This document shows, piece by piece, positions 57,699 to 62,801 of a stretch of DNA of 62,801 nt (position 1 is the stretch's first letter; each line of letters starts with the position of its first letter). The stretch lies in assembly GCA_012735575.1 (NCBI GenBank), contig JAAYGY010000042.1:1-62801 (forward strand), read 5' to 3'. Both the position numbers and the translations under genes were made by a program. The notes under the pieces were generated by a model. It saw only the letters and a program-made list of their open reading frames with translations. It did no database searches and was not told the origin of the DNA. The DNA comes from Clostridiales bacterium (lineage in GTDB: Bacteria; Bacillota; Clostridia; Caldicoprobacterales; UBA3941).

Positions 57699-59735
57699 AT
57701 GATTTGGGCTATATTTGGAGTTATAGTTTCTTTAGTATCTTTTGGTGTAGCAGCATATTTTTATCAATGGGTAAAATCATTGCCTACTGCAGAAGGCTCA
57801 ATATCTGATATTGGAAATCTAATTCGCAAAGGTGCAATAACCTTTTTATCTCGTGAATATCGTATTTTAGCTATTTTTGTTGGTGTAGTATCTATTTTAC
57901 TGCTTATATTCTTCCCTCAACCTTTCTGGATGGGCAACATTTTAACTAATTTAGGTATGGTAATAGCTTATATCCTTGGCTCTGCATTTTCTGGCCTAGC
58001 TGGATATATTGGTATAAGTATTGCAACTATAGCAAACGTCAAAGCTGCCTCAGCAGCCCGTGAAGGTTTAGCTCCTTCATTTATGGCTGGTTTTCGCGGC
58101 GGTGCTGTTATGGGAATGGCGGTTGTAGGTACATCCCTATTTGGTGCATCTTTACTATATCTTGTTACAAGCGATCCCAATGTTGTCTTGGCTTTTAGCT
58201 TTGGAGCCAGTTCACTAGCCTTATTTGCTAAGGCTGGAGGCGGTATATATACAAAAACTGCTGATATTGCAGCTGACCTAATTGGAAAAGTTGAGCTGGG
58301 TATTCCAGAGGATGATCCTCGAAATCCCGCTGTAATTGCAGATAATGTTGGAGATAATGTGGGCGATGTTGCCGGTATGGGTGCTGATCTATTCGATTCT
58401 AATATAGCTGCTATTGCTGCGGCTATGGTCATTGCACTACCTTTAGGACAGATAGATCTGCTGTTTTGCTTTGCCTCTCTCGGGTTATTAGCATCAATTA
58501 TCGGTGTCCTGTTCTCAAAAGTTGGAGAAAACGGTGATCCAAATGCAGCTCTAAACAGGGGTACTTATCTCACCTGTGGTATTTTCACTATTTTAACTTT
58601 AGCAGCAACTTTAATATTTAACCTAGAGTTCCGTTTATGGGTCGCTACCTTAGTAGGAATGATTGTTGGAGTTATTATTGGGCTTACTAGTGATTATTTC
58701 ACCGGAGACGATAAAAAACCAGTAAAGCAAGTTGCTGAAGCTAGTAAGAGTGGTCCTGCCTTTACCATACTGTCAGGTATATCTTATGGTCTTCTTAGTT
58801 CTTTACCATCGCTTGCTGGAATAGGCGCAGCTTCACTTCTTGCTTATAAAATATGTGAACCCCTTGGAGAAAGTTATCCAGTAATGGGGATTTCCATGGC
58901 AGCTATTGGTATGCTCTCCATTGTAGGTATGATTATGTCAAACGACGCATATGGCCCTATTGTAGATAATGCACGAGGATTAGCAGAAATGTGCGGTCTA
59001 GGAGATGAAGTTCTGGAGATAACTGATCAGCTAGATGCTGCAGGAAATACCTCTAAAGCTATTACCAAAGGGTTTGCTATCGGTGCTGCTGGTCTTACCG
59101 TTATAGCTTTGCTTGCCGCTTTCCGTGAAATTGTATTTGAATACACTGGTGAATTGGTTGCTTTTGACTTGATGGATCCCCTAGTACTGTTTGGTGCCTT
59201 GATAGGAACAGTGGTCCCCGCAGTGTTCTCAGCTATGTTAATGATGGGGGTAAATAGAAACTCACAGATAATGGTAGATGAGATTCATCGTCAGTTTGAT
59301 ACTATTGAAGGTCTTCGCGAAGGTAAGGAAGGGGTACAGCCTGAATATGAAAAATGTATTGATATAGCAACAGTTGGCGCTATTAAGGAGCTGATTCCCG
59401 CTGGTCTTACTTCTATTATAATCACTCTTATTATAGGATTTACCGGCGGAGTTAAAGCCATTGGTGGTTTCTTGTCTGGTAATATTTTGTCTGGACTGTT
59501 ATTGGCTATGCTAATGAGCAATGCTGGAGGACTATGGGATAACGCAAAGAAATATATTGAAGCTGGCAATTGCGGAGGTAAAGGTTCAGATGCTCATAAG
59601 GCAGCTGTTATAGGGGATACGGTAGGTGATCCGTTCAAAGATACAGCAGGCCCGTCTATCAATACTCAAATAACCGTTGTATCATTGGTTTCATCTTTGG
59701 CAGCAATACTGTTTATAACTTATTCTATATTCTAG
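57699..59735 (+). CDS. hppA: Membrane pyrophosphatase, proton-pumping type
   Basis: 678 residues from ATG 57699 behind TTGGAGG. About 16 membrane helices. Catalytic blocks: GGGIYTKTADIAADLIGKVE, DDPRNPAVIADNVGDNVGDV and DTVGDPFKDTAGPS. The ion-type signature reads GNTSKAITKGF: Lys in the position that is Ala in K+-dependent enzymes, followed by Thr, which marks the K+-independent, H+-translocating class. It recovers energy from pyrophosphate by pumping protons out, or makes PPi when run backwards. The upstream membrane gene may share its transcript. Confidence 0.95.
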   Translation: MIWAIFGVIVSLVSFGVAAYFYQWVKSLPTAEGSISDIGNLIRKGAITFLSREYRILAIFVGVVSILLLIFFPQPFWMGNILTNLGMVIAYILGSAFSGLAGYIGISIATIANVKAASAAREGLAPSFMAGFRGGAVMGMAVVGTSLFGASLLYLVTSDPNVVLAFSFGASSLALFAKAGGGIYTKTADIAADLIGKVELGIPEDDPRNPAVIADNVGDNVGDVAGMGADLFDSNIAAIAAAMVIALPLGQIDLLFCFASLGLLASIIGVLFSKVGENGDPNAALNRGTYLTCGIFTILTLAATLIFNLEFRLWVATLVGMIVGVIIGLTSDYFTGDDKKPVKQVAEASKSGPAFTILSGISYGLLSSLPSLAGIGAASLLAYKICEPLGESYPVMGISMAAIGMLSIVGMIMSNDAYGPIVDNARGLAEMCGLGDEVLEITDQLDAAGNTSKAITKGFAIGAAGLTVIALLAAFREIVFEYTGELVAFDLMDPLVLFGALIGTVVPAVFSAMLMMGVNRNSQIMVDEIHRQFDTIEGLREGKEGVQPEYEKCIDIATVGAIKELIPAGLTSIIITLIIGFTGGVKAIGGFLSGNILSGLLLAMLMSNAGGLWDNAKKYIEAGNCGGKGSDAHKAAVIGDTVGDPFKDTAGPSINTQITVVSLVSSLAAILFITYSIF

Positions 59736-59774
59736 AGATTAAGCTATCAACAAAGATGATCAAGAAAATATGAT

Positions 59775-61475
59775 TTAGAAGTTACTAGGTAATATTACTG
59801 TTATCTCTGTTCCTTTATTTTCTTCACTTCTTAGTTCTATAGTACCATTATGGTATTCTACTATATGCTTAACTATAGAAAGACCTAGACCTGTGCTCTG
59901 GGTCTTTCTTGATCTACTTTTATCTACGGTATAAAATCGTTCAAAAACCCTATCCTGATCCTTCTTTGGAATACCTATACCAGTATCGGAAACCTTTATA
60001 TAACAGTAGTCTTCATATTTTTCAATGGATACACTTACTCTCCCAAAAGGCCTTGTATACTTGATTCCATTGTCAATAAGGTTATATAATAGCTCCTCAA
60101 TCATTGTTTGATTACCGTTTATTATGGCCTCATTCCCTGATACCTTTAGATCAATATTCTTATCTAATGCTGCGATTGATAGTTTATTTACTGTATCTTT
60201 TGCTATTGAATACACGTCTATGGGGAAATATTCCTTTACTTGTTTTTCTTCTATTTTAGAAAGCTTCATAATAGAATCAATTAAATATAGTAATCTTGTT
60301 CCTTCCTCCCTTATAATTCTAGAAAATCTTTTTATATCATCCTGTTTTACCATACCGGTTTCGATCATTTCTGCATAGCCATTTATGATGGTCAAAGGAG
60401 TTTTTAGTTCATGGGATACATTGCTGGAAAATTCTCTTCTAGCCATTTCTAACATATGTTTTTCTGTATAATCTACTACTAAAATAAGTGCACCTAGAAT
60501 AGATCCTTCATCCATTATTGGATTAATTAAGATATTAAGATATTTGTCAGAAAGATTTATGGTAATATCTCTACTTTCAACTAAATTAATACAATCATGG
60601 AGTGCTTCATTTATTTCCATATTTCTGCATAACCTTATAAAACTGTTATTAGTATAGGATAATCTTTCAATACCCCCAAGGATTCTTATACTACTTGGAT
60701 TTGCCAATAATATATTTTTATTTTTATCTACTATAATTAGGCCTTCATTCATATTAGATGTAATAGCTTCCATGGTATTAGCTCTTTCCTTTAGGGCTTT
60801 TATATATTTTTTTATTTCTTGGTTCTGTTTAGATACAGCCTGTATAAAGGGGAGTAGTTCATCATAGGTATTTACCTCTCGTAATTCCTTCCCACTTATT
60901 ATACCTTCTATATTTAATGTAGTTTCTTCTAAAGGTTTGAGAATTTTTCTTGTCAGTGCCGGTGCTATAATAAAAGAAATAATTAATATAGAAACTATTA
61001 TTAAAAAAATTCCAGGGATTATCCTTATAAATACCGATATCATGGTATCAATATCACGGGAAATTCTCAAAATCAAATTATTAGGAAGTAAGATGGCATA
61101 ATAATATGTATTTCTTTCTATAGTGGTTGAATACCTGATAGATTCACCATAACCCTGTTCTAAAGCCTCTATTATTTCTTCTCTTTCAATGTGATTATCT
61201 AAATATTCAGGGTCTGTAGCAGTATCAAAGACAACCTTGCCATTGGTTTCCACTATTGTTAACCTGTAACCAGAATTTCCTATATTGGTTATGCTTTCGA
61301 AGTTTTCAAGTTCTATAGTCTCTAAAACATTGACCATTATATGGGAATAGTCCTTTATGGATCGTTTCTGCTCATTAATATAAAAATTATAAAAGATTGT
61401 AACTAGTAGTACACTGACACACAAAACTGCTGAAGATGCCAGAAATGATATGTTTAAATAGATTCTTTTCTTCAA
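59775..61475 (-). CDS. phoR: Sensor histidine kinase PhoR (phosphate type)
   Basis: 566 residues. Membrane helix 10-30, extracellular domain about 35-145, second helix about 150-172, then a linker, PAS domain (about 235-330), HisKA with SSNVSHELKTPLT (phospho-His near 353), and HATPase with NLIDNGIKYTR, VSDTGIGIPKKDQDRVFERF and STGLGLSIVKHI. Start TTG overlaps the stop of the response regulator gene, which is typical of coupled phoPR genes. With phoU in front it should be the phosphate-starvation sensor. Confidence 0.92.
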   Translation of the reverse strand: MKKRIYLNISFLASSAVLCVSVLLVTIFYNFYINEQKRSIKDYSHIMVNVLETIELENFESITNIGNSGYRLTIVETNGKVVFDTATDPEYLDNHIEREEIIEALEQGYGESIRYSTTIERNTYYYAILLPNNLILRISRDIDTMISVFIRIIPGIFLIIVSILIISFIIAPALTRKILKPLEETTLNIEGIISGKELREVNTYDELLPFIQAVSKQNQEIKKYIKALKERANTMEAITSNMNEGLIIVDKNKNILLANPSSIRILGGIERLSYTNNSFIRLCRNMEINEALHDCINLVESRDITINLSDKYLNILINPIMDEGSILGALILVVDYTEKHMLEMARREFSSNVSHELKTPLTIINGYAEMIETGMVKQDDIKRFSRIIREEGTRLLYLIDSIMKLSKIEEKQVKEYFPIDVYSIAKDTVNKLSIAALDKNIDLKVSGNEAIINGNQTMIEELLYNLIDNGIKYTRPFGRVSVSIEKYEDYCYIKVSDTGIGIPKKDQDRVFERFYTVDKSRSRKTQSTGLGLSIVKHIVEYHNGTIELRSEENKGTEITVILPSNF

Positions 61476-62155
61476 ACATCCTCCCCTACCTTATAGCCTA
61501 CATTCCTAACTGTTTTTATAATCTTGCCACTCTCTCCTAGTTTTTGCCGCAATGACCTAATATGAACATCCACTGTCCGGGTTTCACCTTCAAAATCATA
61601 TCCCCAGACATGATTCATGATATTATTACGAGTTAGGACTATTCCCTGATTACTCAATAAATAATACAAAAGTTCAAACTCTTTGTAGGTTAACTGGACT
61701 GGTTTGCCTTTTACATTTACTGTTCTCTTTTCATAATCTAAAACTATGTCATTGAAACTAATTTCTGCAGATGATCGTGTTATAGCAACAGTTCGTCTTA
61801 ACAAGGCTTTTATTCGAGAGATAAGCTCCATAACACCAAAGGGCTTTGTAATATAGTCATCAGCCCCCAAATCCAAACCCTTAACCTTGTCAAATTCGGA
61901 GGTTTTTGCCGATATTATAATGATAGGAATATCCTTAGTTTTAGGATTATTTCTCATTTTTTTCAGGATTTGAAGTCCATCCTCACCTGGCAACATTATA
62001 TCTAACAATACTAAATCTGGGATAGAAAACTCCAAGGCTTTATCAAACTCATTGCTATCTTCAAACCCAAGAGCATCATACCCGTTGGATTTCAATGCAT
62101 AAACTATTAATTCTCTTATGTTTTCCTCATCCTCTACACAATAAATCCTATACAT
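61472..62155 (-). CDS. phoB: PhoB/PhoP-family response regulator
   Basis: 227 residues from ATG 62155, four bases after the phoU stop; longer readings overlap phoU. Receiver domain with acidic pocket E9/D10, phosphoacceptor D52 in LVLLDIMLPGEDG, and signature K in ITKPFGVMELISR; C-terminal OmpR-type winged helix with LTYKEFELLYYLLSNQGIVL and DVHIRSLRQKLG. Together with phoR and phoU it controls the Pho regulon in low phosphate. Confidence 0.93.
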   Translation of the reverse strand: MYRIYCVEDEENIRELIVYALKSNGYDALGFEDSNEFDKALEFSIPDLVLLDIMLPGEDGLQILKKMRNNPKTKDIPIIIISAKTSEFDKVKGLDLGADDYITKPFGVMELISRIKALLRRTVAITRSSAEISFNDIVLDYEKRTVNVKGKPVQLTYKEFELLYYLLSNQGIVLTRNNIMNHVWGYDFEGETRTVDVHIRSLRQKLGESGKIIKTVRNVGYKVGEDV

Positions 62156-62159
62156 GGTA

Positions 62160-62801
62160 TTAATCCTGTATCTTCCTCTCTCCTGCATGCTCACCAGTAA
62201 TTGAAAAAACTACCCATTCAGCGATGTTTTGTGCATGGTCTCCGATACGCTCAAAGTATTTGGCTACCATTAATAAGTCTATAGATTGTTCTCCACTGGT
62301 CATATCATCTCTTATTAAAGCTATCAATTCATCCTTTATTGTTACGAAAAGATTATCAACTACATCATCATACTCAATTACTTGATTGGCTAGATCCATA
62401 TCTCTATTTACAAAAGCATCTATACTTTCTTTAACCATCTTTATAGTTGCTTCGGCCATCTTGGGCAAATAAACTAGATCTCTTTTGAGAGTTTGGTTAG
62501 ATAAGGTTAAAATAATTTCTCCAATATCTTGTGCCTGATCCCCTATTCTCTCTAAATCTGTAATCATTTTCAAAATAGATGATATTAATCTCAAATCCCT
62601 GGCCACTGGATGTTGTTGTAAAATCAATCTAAGACATCTGGCTTCAATATTATTTTCCATATTGTCGATCTCTTTATCAGCTTCTATTACTTCCTTAGCT
62701 AATTCTACATCCTTATAGATCAGTGCTTTTGATGCATCTTCAATAGATTTTTCTACAAGGCTTGCCATTTCAATAAGTTCATTGTTAAGCAAGTCCAATT
62801 C
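62160..62801 (-). CDS. phoU: Phosphate transport regulator PhoU (5' end outside the window)
   Basis: At least 213 codons; the frame is open to the window edge (it begins with GAA TTG GAC), so the true start lies further right. Two repeated three-helix PhoU halves, each with an E/D-x3-D metal motif (MENNIEARCLRL-type in the first half, DDVVDNLFVTIKDE in the second). It restrains PhoR and the Pst transporter. The pst genes are expected just beyond the window. It is followed directly by the response regulator and kinase genes. Confidence 0.93.
   Translation of the reverse strand, partial: ELDLLNNELIEMASLVEKSIEDASKALIYKDVELAKEVIEADKEIDNMENNIEARCLRLILQQHPVARDLRLISSILKMITDLERIGDQAQDIGEIILTLSNQTLKRDLVYLPKMAEATIKMVKESIDAFVNRDMDLANQVIEYDDVVDNLFVTIKDELIALIRDDMTSGEQSIDLLMVAKYFERIGDHAQNIAEWVVFSITGEHAGERKIQD

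Noticed and set aside
57968-58432. 154-codon minus-strand frame inside hppA
   Set aside because: Shadow of the pyrophosphatase gene; no ribosome site and composition follows the other strand.
1-62801. Mobile elements, prophage, restriction or toxin-antitoxin systems
   Set aside because: No transposase, integrase, methylase or toxin-like frame was seen on either strand; gene content is core-like.

Overview
The window looks like one continuous chromosomal stretch of a low-GC, strictly anaerobic, spore-forming member of the Clostridia (Firmicutes). The evidence is CodY and HslVU, the sporulation sigma factor SigK, spore-surface-type proteins, AAGGAGG-type ribosome binding sites, pyruvate:ferredoxin oxidoreductase, Ni-CO dehydrogenase, a flavodiiron protein and a membrane pyrophosphatase. 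No rRNA, tRNA, insertion sequence, prophage, CRISPR array or convincing riboswitch was recognised.

Layout. (1) 1-8526, minus strand: a type IV pilus cluster read as pilB2, pilT, pilC, pilM, pilN, pilO, pilB1, major pilin, then a pilin-like gene cut by the window edge; yqeG and aroE lie just upstream of it. (2) 9996-16713, minus: sigK, a class B penicillin-binding protein, a U32-family tRNA-hydroxylation-type gene broken by a frameshift, mltG and RNase J. (3) 16843-28853, minus: a mannose-1-phosphate guanylyltransferase/phosphomannomutase-like fusion, a Fur-family regulator, and the conserved block dprA-topA-trmFO-hslV-hslU-codY with comM (yifB) upstream. (4) 29066-36601, mixed strands: lysA, a DegV fatty-acid-binding protein, an oxidative/nitrosative stress group (flavodiiron protein, Crp/Fnr regulator, divergent ferredoxin-like protein with a palindromic operator), RtcB and a stand-alone F420-ligase-like protein. 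(5) 36935-44620: two convergent spore-surface-like genes (one with an extreme Lys-Asp repeat), WrbA and MATE transporter divergently arranged, a small unknown protein, an EamA transporter, a second Crp/Fnr regulator, a TipA-like MerR regulator with an internal start, a phosphoesterase, and a 55-residue DUF3787-type spore-surface protein. (6) 44647-54831: pyruvate:ferredoxin oxidoreductase, an FMN protein overlapping a FAD/Rieske oxidoreductase, a CO dehydrogenase whose reading frame is interrupted by an in-frame TGA, an MFS transporter and a small alarmone synthetase. (7) 55021-62801: OsmC, thiol peroxidase, a beta-hydroxyacid dehydrogenase, a small membrane protein followed by the proton pyrophosphatase, and phoU-phoB-phoR, with phoU cut by the window end.

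How it fits together. Energy genes (NifJ, CooS, HppA, ferredoxin-type proteins) indicate fermentative or acetogen-like anaerobic metabolism. FprA, Tpx, OsmC, WrbA and two Crp/Fnr regulators form a dispersed defence against oxygen, peroxide or NO. SigK, the coat-like genes and promoters with CATAnnnTA -10 boxes point to active sporulation. I do not see a clearly new multigene defence or mobile system. The strongest items for a second look are the TGA inside cooS with its ribosome-site/terminator hairpin, the TipA-like gene with two starts, the repeat-bearing spore-surface pair with sporulation-type promoters, the Crp/Fnr-ferredoxin palindrome, and the degenerate active site of the mannomutase-like fusion.
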